Positions 27,516 to 36,015 are shown, numbered from the stretch's first letter. The stretch is DNA of 55,252 bases from Bacteroidales bacterium (GCA_003141415.1 PLLX01000162.1:7015-62266); one strand, 5' to 3'. Made by a program: numbers and translations. Notes: generated by a model not told the origin, from the sequence alone.

Positions 27516-28870
27516 TGACAAGAAAAAGAGTTGTTTACGGAGTATTGATAATCCTGGGAGCTGCGATAATCGGAGTAACTGTTTATTTAAATAGTTTGCT
27601 GCCAATAATTACAGGGTATGCTGCAAAAAACCTTTGTTCTGATGTATTTGTATCCTTAAGGGATCCTGGAAATGTCGAGGCCATAGACCTTAATTTTTCG
27701 TTTATAAAGTTGACAAAGAACAGTATAAATTATGATGAGAAGAGCGTAACCAGTCATTTTCTCTGGGGCAAATCCAAAGCAATTTACAGAGCAGGATTCG
27801 GAGTAACACTGTTAAGAGATATTCCGGAAGAGAAGCTTCGTAAAACAAGATATCCTTCAGGTATTGATCCCGGATATTCCCAGGATACTTTAAAATGGCC
27901 TCTTGGTGATATTGTGCCAGGGAAGAATACCGGAATTGACACGTTAAAACTTAATGATATAGCAAAAAGATTAATAACAGACAATGCCTATAATGGAGAT
28001 GTATTTGCATTTATTGTAATTCATAAAGGGATCCCGGTTGCGGAAGCGTACAAACCTCAATTCAATCAAAAAACAAGATTTCTGAGCTGGTCAATGGCAA
28101 AAAGTTTCATAAATGCCATGGTTGGGATTCTTGTAAAACAGGGTAAACTGGATATCATGAAGCCGGTTGGCATCGATGAATGGAAAAACGATGAAAGAAG
28201 TAAAATAACGCTGAACAACATTATGCAGATGCAAAGCGGACTGAAATGGAACGAGGATTATGGAAACAGGTCAGATGTAACCCTTATGCTTCATTGTGAA
28301 AGTGATATGGCTCATTTTGCATTGGATCGGCCTTCAGCATACCCGGTCGGCGCTCACTGGTATTATTCCTCGGGGGCAACTAATATTGTCAGTTATCTGA
28401 TTCGCAGGCAATTCAGTAATGACTCTTCATATTATGTTTTTGCGAACAACCAGCTTTTTAACAAGATTGGTGCTCCTGATGCTGTTTTTGAGGTTGATCC
28501 AACCGGCACAAGGGTTGGATCTTCTTATCTGTATGCCACAGCACGTGATTACGCAAGATTTGGATTGTTGTTTGAGAATGACGGAGTATTCAATGGAGAA
28601 AGAATTCTACCTGAAGGGTGGGTAAAATACAGTACATCAGTTGCTTCAGCAAGTAATGGGCTATATGGATCTTTTTTCTGGCTTAACAGAGGTAAAAGTT
28701 TGCCATCGGCACCTGAAGATATGTATGCATGTGACGGACACGATGGACAACATATTTACATTCTGCCAACCCAGCAACTGGTTGTTGTTATTCTTGGATA
28801 CTCACCATTATCAAAGGGAGGAATGGATACCGATGGGCTGCTGAAAGATATTTTAGGGACACTGAAGTAA
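27515..28870 (+). CDS. serine beta-lactamase-family hydrolase
   Basis: A 451-residue protein with an N-terminal membrane anchor (residues ~8-28). The beta-lactamase/class C fold has S193-M-A-K196 (SxxK), WYYSSGATN (YxN-type) and CDGHDGQHIYI (HxG, replacing KTG). Family members act as D-aminopeptidases, esterases or peptidoglycan hydrolases. Being fourth in the MEMO-NlpC-epimerase run and translationally coupled (1-bp overlap), it may process a cell-wall peptide, but the substrate is inferred only. Confidence 0.85.
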   Translation: MTRKRVVYGVLIILGAAIIGVTVYLNSLLPIITGYAAKNLCSDVFVSLRDPGNVEAIDLNFSFIKLTKNSINYDEKSVTSHFLWGKSKAIYRAGFGVTLLRDIPEEKLRKTRYPSGIDPGYSQDTLKWPLGDIVPGKNTGIDTLKLNDIAKRLITDNAYNGDVFAFIVIHKGIPVAEAYKPQFNQKTRFLSWSMAKSFINAMVGILVKQGKLDIMKPVGIDEWKNDERSKITLNNIMQMQSGLKWNEDYGNRSDVTLMLHCESDMAHFALDRPSAYPVGAHWYYSSGATNIVSYLIRRQFSNDSSYYVFANNQLFNKIGAPDAVFEVDPTGTRVGSSYLYATARDYARFGLLFENDGVFNGERILPEGWVKYSTSVASASNGLYGSFFWLNRGKSLPSAPEDMYACDGHDGQHIYILPTQQLVVVILGYSPLSKGGMDTDGLLKDILGTLK

Positions 28871-28878
28871 GTAATTAG

Positions 28879-28897
28879 ATTCTATTTAACATAATGT
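28879..28897 (+). repeat. dispersed 19-nt motif, left copy
   Basis: ATTCTATTTAACATAATGT differs from the copy at 35404-35422 at only one position. The core TTTRACATAATGTYAAA is near-palindromic. Related copies occur at 29596, 35290, 35631 and 35826. Confidence 0.45.
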
Positions 28898-28931
28898 CAG
28901 CCGGAAGGGTAGGTGATACCTGAAAACCTGA

Positions 28932-29405
28932 TCAGGTCTCTGTTAAGCTGCAAATTTCACTTCCGGCAGCAACAATGAGGTTATCAGGAGTTATTTTCAA
29001 CTGTAATCCCCTGGTGCCGGCGCTAACATATATCTGGTCGTAAAGTATGCAGTTTTCGTCAATATAACTGGAATATTTTTTCTTCATTCCAATTGGTGAA
29101 CATCCGCCACGGATATAGCCGGTGAGTTCAAAGATTTCTTTCATCTGGACCATTGCTGCGTTCTTGTTGCCTGATGCTCTGGCTGCTTTCTTCAGGTCGA
29201 GTTCCTTACTGCCAGGTATGATGCAAATGAATACACCTGTCTTATCACCTTGTAAAACCAGTGTTTTAAAGACCTGATCAACATCCTGTTGGAGTTTTGA
29301 AGCTACGGCATACGCACTCAGGTCTGATTCATCCACATCATATGGAATTAGTTCATAGGATATGCCTTTTGAATCGAGTAACCGTGCTGCGTTTGTCTTA
29401 TTCAT
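28932..29405 (-). CDS. ybaK: Cys-tRNA(Pro)/Cys-tRNA(Cys) deacylase YbaK
   Basis: A 157-residue protein with the YbaK/EbsC fold: MNKTNAARLLDSKGISYEL, VFKTLVLQGDKTGVFICIIPG, LDLKKAARASGNKNAAM, GYIRGGCSPIGMKKKY and VSAGTRGLQLKITPDNL. The conserved lysine in VFKTLV and the GGCSPIG loop are present. It trans-edits mischarged Cys-tRNA(Pro). Length and start are typical (MxKTNAxRxLD). Single gene, convergent with the 27515 gene. Confidence 0.95.
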   Translation of the reverse strand: MNKTNAARLLDSKGISYELIPYDVDESDLSAYAVASKLQQDVDQVFKTLVLQGDKTGVFICIIPGSKELDLKKAARASGNKNAAMVQMKEIFELTGYIRGGCSPIGMKKKYSSYIDENCILYDQIYVSAGTRGLQLKITPDNLIVAAGSEICSLTET

Positions 29406-29854
29406 TGTGAGGTTAATTATTTTCCCGGCAAAGTAAGATTATACTGTTAGGTATACTGTAAATATACCAATATGTTCAATATCGATTATATCACCTCTGT
29501 GGATTTAACTTCGTAAGCCGTAGCTTTCTTTACCGGAAGCATATATCAGCCAACAAGCTAACCGGAAATTCTTTTTAAAAAGCCTATAATGTATTGCATT
29601 ATGTAAATATAGCTTAGGGTAGAAGGCTGGAGACTCTCTGTCCGTAATAGCCCTTCGCCATGTCAGTAATCATAATGGGAGGGAAGGGAAAAAGCTTTTC
29701 TTTATTTATGGCAAAAAGAAACACTCTTTTTTCCGGAGCGAAATCCCACCGACGCTTATGGCTATAGCGGACGAGGGGAGAAAAATGGGTGTTCGTTTTT
29801 GGATGGAGTAAATTAGTGGTGATTATAAAACAATGGAAGTAATTTGATGTATCT
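29406..29854. other. left border of the accessory island, no gene
   Basis: 449 bp with no convincing gene; the only long frame, on the minus strand, overlaps the methyltransferase start and has no protein-like character. A reverse-orientation copy of the CTAT-TTACATAATG motif is at 29596-29612. A palindromic TATACTGT/ATATACC stretch is near 29440-29465. Confidence 0.5.
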
Positions 29855-31177
29855 TTGGTTGATTCAAATATTTCAATCAATTTGACTAATCGTAAAGAAT
29901 ATAATCTGACAGATTTTACAAATGTGTATAGTAGAATAATGCAATTTGATAAGAACAAATCAGCATATATTCATCAATGGTATCCATTTGTAGAGGGTTA
30001 TTCAAAAGAGTTTATTACTAGTATAATTGACGAGTTAGACTACAAACCAAAACATGCATTTGATCCTTTCGTTGGAAGTGGTACTACACCCCTAGAACTT
30101 CAAGAAATAGGAATAAAGTGTTCCTCTTTTGAAGTAAGTCCATTTATGCATAAATTGGCAACCGTAAAACTTGAAAGGAGTTATAATCAGAATGGTTTCC
30201 AAAATGCATTAGATGCTGTTTGTCATAATCTTAACGGAAAATTGCTTCCAATTAGAAATATTATGGAACCACCAATTGCAAAAACAATTCAGCAAAGAAA
30301 AGGCCTTGATAAGTGGCTATTTAACAGACCAGTAATGGATGGTATTCTTGATATTAAGCATGTGATTTGTAAAATTGGTGATGAAAAGTATAAAGATTTG
30401 TTTACTATTGCGTTAGCATCAATTTTACTTGATGTCAGTAATGTTTATAGGGATGGGAAAAGCGTAAAGTATAAGAAAGATTGGAAGAGAATAAAAATAA
30501 AGCGGAGAGATGTACATTTGAAATTTGTAACTGTATTAAAAGAAACTTTTCTCCCGGATATCATACTATTAGAATCAAAAGAGATAGTTGTTGAAAACAA
30601 AGATTTGTGCATTCTAGGGGATGTTAGAGAAGGTATTAAAGATTTTAAAGATGATAGTATTGATCTTGTAATAACTTCTCCGCCTTATTTGAATTCTCGG
30701 GATTATACTGATATATATATAGCGGAACTTTGGGTTTTGGGATTTATCAAGAATTACGATGAATTAAGATCACTAAGGAATCGAACCATACGATCACATG
30801 TGCAAGTCAAGCACGGTGATATTGAAATTATTGATTCGCAAGAATTAAGAAATGTAATCGGAAAACTATCAGAGAATACCAAGGACCATTGGAATAAGGA
30901 AATCATAGGTATGATTAAAGGATATTTTTTAGATATGAAGAATTTATTTATAGAGTTACGGAAAAAAATGCAATCTGAAAAAAAAATTTTCTTTAATGTA
31001 GCTAATTCTGCATATTATGGGGTAGAAATAAAAGTTGATATGATCATGGCCGAAATAGCCGAAAATTGTGGATTTAAAGTTGAAGAAGTTCGAAAAGCCA
31101 GAGATTTAAAACCTAGTAGTCAACAAAAAGATCTTATTGATTCTTTGAGGGAAAGTATTATTGTTCTAACCTCCTAA
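29855..31177 (+). CDS. DNA methyltransferase (amino-methylating, TSPPY type) of the defence island
   Basis: A 440-residue protein from a TTG at 29855; an in-frame stop lies just upstream (29840), and the first ATG is at 29939 (would give 412 residues). SAM-binding motif I is FDPFVGSGTT at residues 69-78 and the catalytic motif IV is TSPPY at 274-278, with ~195 residues between them. N4-cytosine or N6-adenine methylation is expected. Motif I precedes IV, the reverse of the common beta-class order. It faces the nuclease gene tail to tail with a 10-bp gap, so it is the natural modification partner protecting host DNA (inference). Much more AT-rich than the flanking housekeeping genes. Confidence 0.85.
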   Translation: MVDSNISINLTNRKEYNLTDFTNVYSRIMQFDKNKSAYIHQWYPFVEGYSKEFITSIIDELDYKPKHAFDPFVGSGTTPLELQEIGIKCSSFEVSPFMHKLATVKLERSYNQNGFQNALDAVCHNLNGKLLPIRNIMEPPIAKTIQQRKGLDKWLFNRPVMDGILDIKHVICKIGDEKYKDLFTIALASILLDVSNVYRDGKSVKYKKDWKRIKIKRRDVHLKFVTVLKETFLPDIILLESKEIVVENKDLCILGDVREGIKDFKDDSIDLVITSPPYLNSRDYTDIYIAELWVLGFIKNYDELRSLRNRTIRSHVQVKHGDIEIIDSQELRNVIGKLSENTKDHWNKEIIGMIKGYFLDMKNLFIELRKKMQSEKKIFFNVANSAYYGVEIKVDMIMAEIAENCGFKVEEVRKARDLKPSSQQKDLIDSLRESIIVLTS

Positions 31178-31187
31178 TAAATTATTA

Positions 31188-32303
31188 TTATCTAGGATTT
31201 AGGTTTTCAACTCTAAGATCTGGAAATTTATTAAACTGAGCTGAATACAATTTTAAATCGTCAGAAAGTTGTGACATATCAAAGTTTTCGCAACTATCCT
31301 TTTCTGATTTATTTGATTGAGCATCAAATACAGCTAAGAAACCTATCTTTATTTTTTGATTTGTTTCATAGAGCTCTTTAATATATTCAATTGATTGAAT
31401 TACTGCATCCGGACTAATATCACGTTGCTGATAACATATTCCAAAATTATCGCCCTTTGCATGGATGCTTAAACCGATCCATTTAACTTCAATTAAATAT
31501 AGTTCACCAAAATTATCCCTAATAAAGATATCCAAACGTCTAAAATTCTCAAGAATGTACTCTTTCCCTAGGAAGGACCCTTGTAGTTTATTTACTAAAA
31601 AAATTCTTAAGTCTTCTCTAAAGATATCCTCAGGTTTATTGTTAAGTAGCTGTTTGTTATCTTCTAAAAAATCTTCTATAGATAACACTGTCGTATCATT
31701 GTCTCTTAGAATTCTATGTAAAGCAATTTTTCCAGAATTAGGAACAAAAAATTTACTGTAGGTGTTTCTTTGCCGTAGATTAATCTGATATTCATGAATT
31801 AATTCATCGATTTGATTAATGTCTTTAAGTTTGTTAAATCTATCCTGATCAGCGGAAGAATAAAAAATTGAATCACCAACATCATAACCATAAATGAAGT
31901 AATGAACCCCTTGATTGCTAATATGAAATACACAGTATTCATTAGATATTTCAGTATAAATTCTCCTAACATCATTTCCATTGGTGAGTAATTTTCGTTC
32001 TGATAATATAACATCAAAGTTCCTGTCTACAATAATATGATTGTTTGTAGCTAATCTAACAGTTCCAAGCTGTATATTAATATTATCAATAATTTTTTCA
32101 TATAAGTTCTCAATTTCTCCATAATCAATCAGAATAGCTAAAAAACCCGTAACAGGGTGATTATTTTGATAAGTTTTGAGAGATGCTAGGAGTCGTTTGA
32201 AATTATCATTTTCATTAATCCCTGATGTACCTCTTTTAATAATCTTATATTCGTTCTTTCTAATGAGACTTGTAAAGTCTTCGCCTTTAAATTCAAATGT
32301 CAT
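31188..32303 (-). CDS. PD-(D/E)xK nuclease-domain protein, effector of the ABC-ATPase operon
   Basis: A 371-residue protein. The C-terminal half has the PD-(D/E)xK core D258-x13-E272-V-K274 (RRLDIFIRD...LYLIEVKWIG), followed by a helix with a conserved Gln pair (CYQQRD). Residues 1-200 have no recognised domain and may be a sensor or dimerisation part. It is the third gene of an operon after the SMC-like ATPase and the middle component; its start lies 1 bp after the middle component stop. In ABC-three-component/Lamassu systems the effector nuclease sits in this position. Not identified as a named restriction enzyme. Confidence 0.72.
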   Translation of the reverse strand: MTFEFKGEDFTSLIRKNEYKIIKRGTSGINENDNFKRLLASLKTYQNNHPVTGFLAILIDYGEIENLYEKIIDNINIQLGTVRLATNNHIIVDRNFDVILSERKLLTNGNDVRRIYTEISNEYCVFHISNQGVHYFIYGYDVGDSIFYSSADQDRFNKLKDINQIDELIHEYQINLRQRNTYSKFFVPNSGKIALHRILRDNDTTVLSIEDFLEDNKQLLNNKPEDIFREDLRIFLVNKLQGSFLGKEYILENFRRLDIFIRDNFGELYLIEVKWIGLSIHAKGDNFGICYQQRDISPDAVIQSIEYIKELYETNQKIKIGFLAVFDAQSNKSEKDSCENFDMSQLSDDLKLYSAQFNKFPDLRVENLNPR

Positions 32304-32304
32304 A

Positions 32305-32916
32305 CTAATTCCTCTTTATGATTTTACCGAAGATATATTCAAAATAAAGTTCCAAATATTCTCTGTCATCAATTTCGGAAACATCGTTAAGAGTTTCTTC
32401 GAATGCAATTTTAAATCTATTAAGAATATCTATTGTTTTATTCTGGTCTGATATATCTAGTTCTTTTTGGGAATTACGTTGAAAATCGTCTATATACTGT
32501 GGATCCTGTATTACAAACCCAAAAACTCTCTCTTCACCATAAAGACCTAAGATGTAAACAATTATTCTAAACCATTTTATTTTGCTATTTTCTGAACTGA
32601 AAATTTCTTTAATATTATTAAAATCAATACTTAAATTACCAGGTTTATCCTCGATAATAATTTCGCGTCTTTTTAAGTCAGTAATAGATCTATCAATAAT
32701 TTCAGAGTAGGGACCTGTAAGCGAAAGAGAAAAATGATAATTAGCATATGCAAGGTCATCTTCCTTGTTCATAAACGAATAAAGGACACTTGATAAATAT
32801 AAGATCCTGTGTATTGAAGGTTCTCTAAATTCAGACCAGCCTATTTCATTTGCAATCTTAAACAAATCAAGCAGATCTGAATTAACTTCGAACAAGTCAA
32901 CTGTCTTTTCTTTCAT
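32305..32916 (-). CDS. middle component of an ABC-three-component-like defence operon
   Basis: A 203-residue, mainly helical protein. Residues ~65-100 (YHFSLSLTGPYSEIIDRSITDL then KRREIIIED) look like the winged-helix segment shared by ABC-3C middle components (and LmuC). The rest, with FGFVIQDP and a C-terminal amphipathic helix, is unassigned. It overlaps the ATPase gene by 20 bp in another frame and is almost contiguous with the nuclease gene, so the three products are made together. Role inferred from position: it would bridge ATPase and nuclease. Confidence 0.6.
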   Translation of the reverse strand: MKEKTVDLFEVNSDLLDLFKIANEIGWSEFREPSIHRILYLSSVLYSFMNKEDDLAYANYHFSLSLTGPYSEIIDRSITDLKRREIIIEDKPGNLSIDFNNIKEIFSSENSKIKWFRIIVYILGLYGEERVFGFVIQDPQYIDDFQRNSQKELDISDQNKTIDILNRFKIAFEETLNDVSEIDDREYLELYFEYIFGKIIKRN

Positions 32917-34939
32917 TGATATTATTTTGAACTTTTTTTAAAATTGAATTAAGATTAGAATTAATGTTTTGGATAGATGATTTCTTTCCAATATCTAGCA
33001 GGTTAATTATTGACACATTTTTGGCATGCTTGGCAAGATAATTTAAAAATTCACTATTATTGATATTCGTAGTTAGTATTAGGCAGTATGGATTTTTTAA
33101 AAATTCTATAAAAACATCAGCTGCATTGCGTTCATATGAAATATCAAGACTACTGTCTGGAGTTTCAACCATATAGAACGATGGATTTTTATAGAAAAAC
33201 GATAGGATACTCATCCTAAATGAATGATCGACAAAGAACCTCTGCGACTCTGATAGTTCTTCTTCTTGTTCTCTTATTTTACCATCTATTACTGGATAAA
33301 ATCTTTTTTGACCATTTATATCATCATATGTTAATGAACACTTTACACCCAAAAATTTTTCAGCGTATCCTGAAAAGAGGCTCGAAAAACTTAATGCATT
33401 AAATAGGATTTCCTTTTCGATTTTATCATATATTTCTTGAGATCTCTCTTTGTAATTTCTACTTTTTTCTTGAAACTCGTCCTTTTCAATTTCAAGTTTA
33501 GCAATCTCATCATAAAAGGCTTGAAGATTGTCACCAGAAGCATTAGTATCATTCTGGCTTTTAACTAAATCGAATTCAAGATTTCGTAATTCAGAATTAA
33601 TTTCCCTTAACTCTTGATTATATTTTTGGAACTCTTTATCCAAATCATGAAGTTTTGATTCTAAGACATATACCTCATTTTGAAATTCACGAATACGAGT
33701 ATATGATGCAGTTATTTTCTCTCTATGAGAATCGCTCAAAGTATTAACTTCTTCTGGTACAGTTATTAATTGATCACACAAAATACAATTCTTATCATTG
33801 GATATCTTTTTTTTGATAAAACCTTCATCAAGCTCATTGCTACATAAGGGACATATTTGGTTTGCACTTAGACTTTTTACATATAGATCATAGTTCTTAT
33901 GTAAAGATATCCACCTTCTTTGTAATGCTTCTTTTTCAGCCATTTTCTGATTGGCTTCAAGTTGTGCAATTTCAAGACTAAGTTCATTTATTTTGTTACT
34001 TAAAATTTTCAATTCCTTATCAGATTCTTTTCTGAGATCTTGAAGAGATGTCAGTCTTTCAGAAATATTTTCCTTACTAATTCTTAGGGCTTCAATTTTT
34101 TCTCTGATAGTTTTAGGCTGGCCTGTTGATTTGTTAACCTCGACGTTTTCTAACACCTTTTTAATTACCCGAATATCTTCAGACTTGTGCCTAGCTTGTG
34201 TATCAAAATACTTTGCTTGTCGATTCGCTTCTTGTCTTTCTGTATTTAATACTCGATCATTAAAATATTTATTAAATAATTCGGTTTGGACATCATTAAA
34301 CTGATCATTATTCCATAGAATTGTTCGATGATCCTCACCTAAAAATAGAATTTTATTAACAAAGAATATTAGATCATCAAATTGCATATTTGAGAATTTC
34401 TCGAATGTCTTTTCGAATATGAAAGGGAGGGTAGACTTTAAAGTATCAAATAACCGATTTTTATTCGATATATCAGATTCTCTGGAGTATTCATAGAATA
34501 ATCTATCATATTCATATTGGTCAATTAAGGTTCCATTAAGTTGCATATTATCGACAGAAACACTAAGTATTTTAATCTCATCCATAGCTCTTACAACCTC
34601 GAAAGGAGTCCCATTAACTAAATATTTGATCTTCACTTTAGGGGAAGAATCAATTTCAATTGATTCATCCATTCTTTTTTTAAAGTAATTCCACGGATGA
34701 GGTATACGTTTTTCAATTTTATTACCTAGATAAGTTCGCGTAAAATCAAATCCTTCTTTGTAATGGCCAATAATTGAATACTTGATTACATTTACAAGTG
34801 AGGTCTTTCCCATGCCATTTCCACCCACGATAAGGTTTACTCCATTAATGAATTTATACTCAAAATCAAGACCATTAGGGAACAAAGTAAAGTTCTTGAT
34901 GGCAATAAACTCTAATTCAGGGAGATAGATGTCATTCAT
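32897..34939 (-). CDS. SMC/Rad50-like ABC ATPase with zinc-ribbon coiled coil
   Basis: A 680-residue protein. Walker A is GGNGMGKTS (39-47). A long coiled coil (~225-355 and ~395-520) is interrupted by a zinc ribbon with C363xxC366 and C385xxC388. The ABC signature is LSESQ (562-566) and Walker B is FYMVETPDSSLD with E592 and D599. Overall it has the length and shape of LmuB or other defence SMC-like ATPases. First gene of the operon, with an AT-rich upstream region. The four-cysteine apex differs from Rad50's single CxxC hook, which needs two subunits. Confidence 0.88.
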   Translation of the reverse strand: MNDIYLPELEFIAIKNFTLFPNGLDFEYKFINGVNLIVGGNGMGKTSLVNVIKYSIIGHYKEGFDFTRTYLGNKIEKRIPHPWNYFKKRMDESIEIDSSPKVKIKYLVNGTPFEVVRAMDEIKILSVSVDNMQLNGTLIDQYEYDRLFYEYSRESDISNKNRLFDTLKSTLPFIFEKTFEKFSNMQFDDLIFFVNKILFLGEDHRTILWNNDQFNDVQTELFNKYFNDRVLNTERQEANRQAKYFDTQARHKSEDIRVIKKVLENVEVNKSTGQPKTIREKIEALRISKENISERLTSLQDLRKESDKELKILSNKINELSLEIAQLEANQKMAEKEALQRRWISLHKNYDLYVKSLSANQICPLCSNELDEGFIKKKISNDKNCILCDQLITVPEEVNTLSDSHREKITASYTRIREFQNEVYVLESKLHDLDKEFQKYNQELREINSELRNLEFDLVKSQNDTNASGDNLQAFYDEIAKLEIEKDEFQEKSRNYKERSQEIYDKIEKEILFNALSFSSLFSGYAEKFLGVKCSLTYDDINGQKRFYPVIDGKIREQEEELSESQRFFVDHSFRMSILSFFYKNPSFYMVETPDSSLDISYERNAADVFIEFLKNPYCLILTTNINNSEFLNYLAKHAKNVSIINLLDIGKKSSIQNINSNLNSILKKVQNNINERKDS

Positions 34940-35232
34940 AATTCACTAAATTCAATTATTAACATATAAAAGTACAAAACTTAATTAAAATCATTCAAGA
35001 GAGATCCATAAATAAATAAAATGTATTTAAATGTCGCCTAATTTCAAAATGATATTATTTCATACAATATTTTTGGGTGTGGTTATTTCAAATAGAATCC
35101 TTTTGAGCATATGTATTCCAAACTTAGCAGAGCGAATTTGCAAATACTTATGCGAACTCTTTGGAGAAAAACTTTTTGAGCGCAGTGAATAAAAAATCCG
35201 TATAGTGGCAAAGGGTAGCTAATTACATTAAG

Positions 35233-35267
35233 AAATTCTTTTGTAAATTGTTAACACAAAAGAATTT
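35233..35267. repeat. 12-bp perfect inverted repeat
   Basis: AAATTCTTTTGT (35233-35244) and ACAAAAGAATTT (35256-35267) are perfect complements around an 11-nt loop with GTTAAC. A second, shifted dyad TTGTAAATT/AATTTACAA overlaps it. Confidence 0.65.
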
Positions 35268-35403
35268 ACAATGCAATTAGGGTTAACCGTGCGGCTATTT
35301 AATATAATGACTAAATATAGGCAAAAAGGGGGAGAAACTGGTTTTTATTATCCCGATAACTGCTCTTTTACTTACTTCATTAACCACTGAGATTGTAGGA
35401 TAA

Positions 35404-35649
35404 ATTCTATTTGACATAATGTTAAAAGGCATGTTTAACGATATAAAGCATTGGGTACAAGAAGAATGCAAATACAACTTCTACAACCTCTATTATAGTA
35501 CAACCATTTATCACCTTTAAAGCCTTTACAGCTTCTACAACATTTTTTCTGACAGATATATAACCAGGATCAAAATAATCGATTCTAGATGGATTAAAGG
35601 CTGTCGCCCGAAGCCTCATGCCGGTCGCCAATTCTATTTGATATAATAT
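35404..35649. repeat. two direct copies of the 19-nt motif bounding a short frame
   Basis: ATTCTATTTGACATAATGT at 35404-35422 and ATTCTATTTGATATAATAT at 35631-35649 (16/19). The interval between them is almost exactly the short open frame at 35422-35631, as in a gene cassette. The first copy is 18/19 identical to that at 28879. Confidence 0.5.
35422..35631 (-). CDS. hypothetical small protein, doubtful
   Basis: A 69-codon frame. Residues ~5-50 (RLRATAFNPSRIDYFDPGYI, then VRKNVVEAVKALKVINGC) look protein-like and are followed by a hydrophobic, possibly membrane-spanning C-terminus. No family recognised, no ribosome-binding site. It is flanked on both sides by copies of the 19-nt motif. It may be a decayed or cassette-borne gene. 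Confidence 0.25.
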   Translation of the reverse strand: MATGMRLRATAFNPSRIDYFDPGYISVRKNVVEAVKALKVINGCTIIEVVEVVFAFFLYPMLYIVKHAF

Positions 35650-35711
35650 TCAATTATAGCTGCAAAAAAAGGCAATAACGGGATGGAGCAAATTGCAGTA
35701 CTGGGAAGACC

Positions 35712-35806
35712 GCAAATTGCGTTGACATAAAATCGTAGCCGATATAGGGCTGTTACACAGCCGCTATATCTGATTTTATGTCAAATACTGCGTATATGCA
35801 ATTTGC
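35712..35806. repeat. 95-nt four-tier imperfect palindrome
   Basis: Nested complementary arms: GCAAATTGC (35712-35720)/GCAATTTGC (35798-35806); TTGACATAAAAT (35722-35733)/ATTTTATGTCAA (35773-35784); GATATAG (35741-35747)/CTATATC (35764-35770); GGCTGT (35748-35753)/ACAGCC (35757-35762) around a 3-nt loop. It could fold into a long hairpin as single-stranded DNA or RNA. Confidence 0.75.
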
Positions 35807-35961
35807 TGGCGTTTTGCCTATAATTAATATTATGTAAAATAGGATATTTAACTTTTAGAGAACAACAATCACTTTAACCTGAATCTTCTAACCCACTGCT
35901 GCGCCTATTGATGCATTTTGTTATCCGATATATAAAAGCAGTTTCTTCATCAGGCGGAAAT

Positions 35962-35993
35962 AAAAAAGGGACGTAATTTTTTACATCCCTTTT
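35962..35993 (-). terminator. intrinsic terminator of the TPR gene
   Basis: On the minus strand AAAAGGGATGT pairs with ACGTCCCTTTTTT (one mismatch) just after the stop at 36016, ending in a T run. Confidence 0.7.
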
Positions 35994-36015
35994 CTATAAT
36001 TATATAAGATTTTTC

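Larger units (their letters stand above)
34940..36015. other. 1.1-kb right border of the island, repeats but no confident gene
   Basis: No confident protein gene. It holds several inverted repeats (35233-35267, 35712-35806), at least four copies of the TATTTRACATAATRT-like motif (35290, 35404, 35631 and reverse at 35826-35848), one short minus-strand frame between two of them, and the terminator of the TPR gene at 35962. 34990-35220 is AT-rich with nothing recognisable. Confidence 0.6.

Noticed and set aside
29614..29958. 114-codon minus-strand frame at the methyltransferase 5' end
   Set aside because: It overlaps the methyltransferase start region antisense and has no recognisable domain or leader.
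35712..35806. Integron attC site
   Set aside because: The palindrome has suitable size but lacks RYYYAAC/GTTRRRY ends, and no integron integrase is present in the window.
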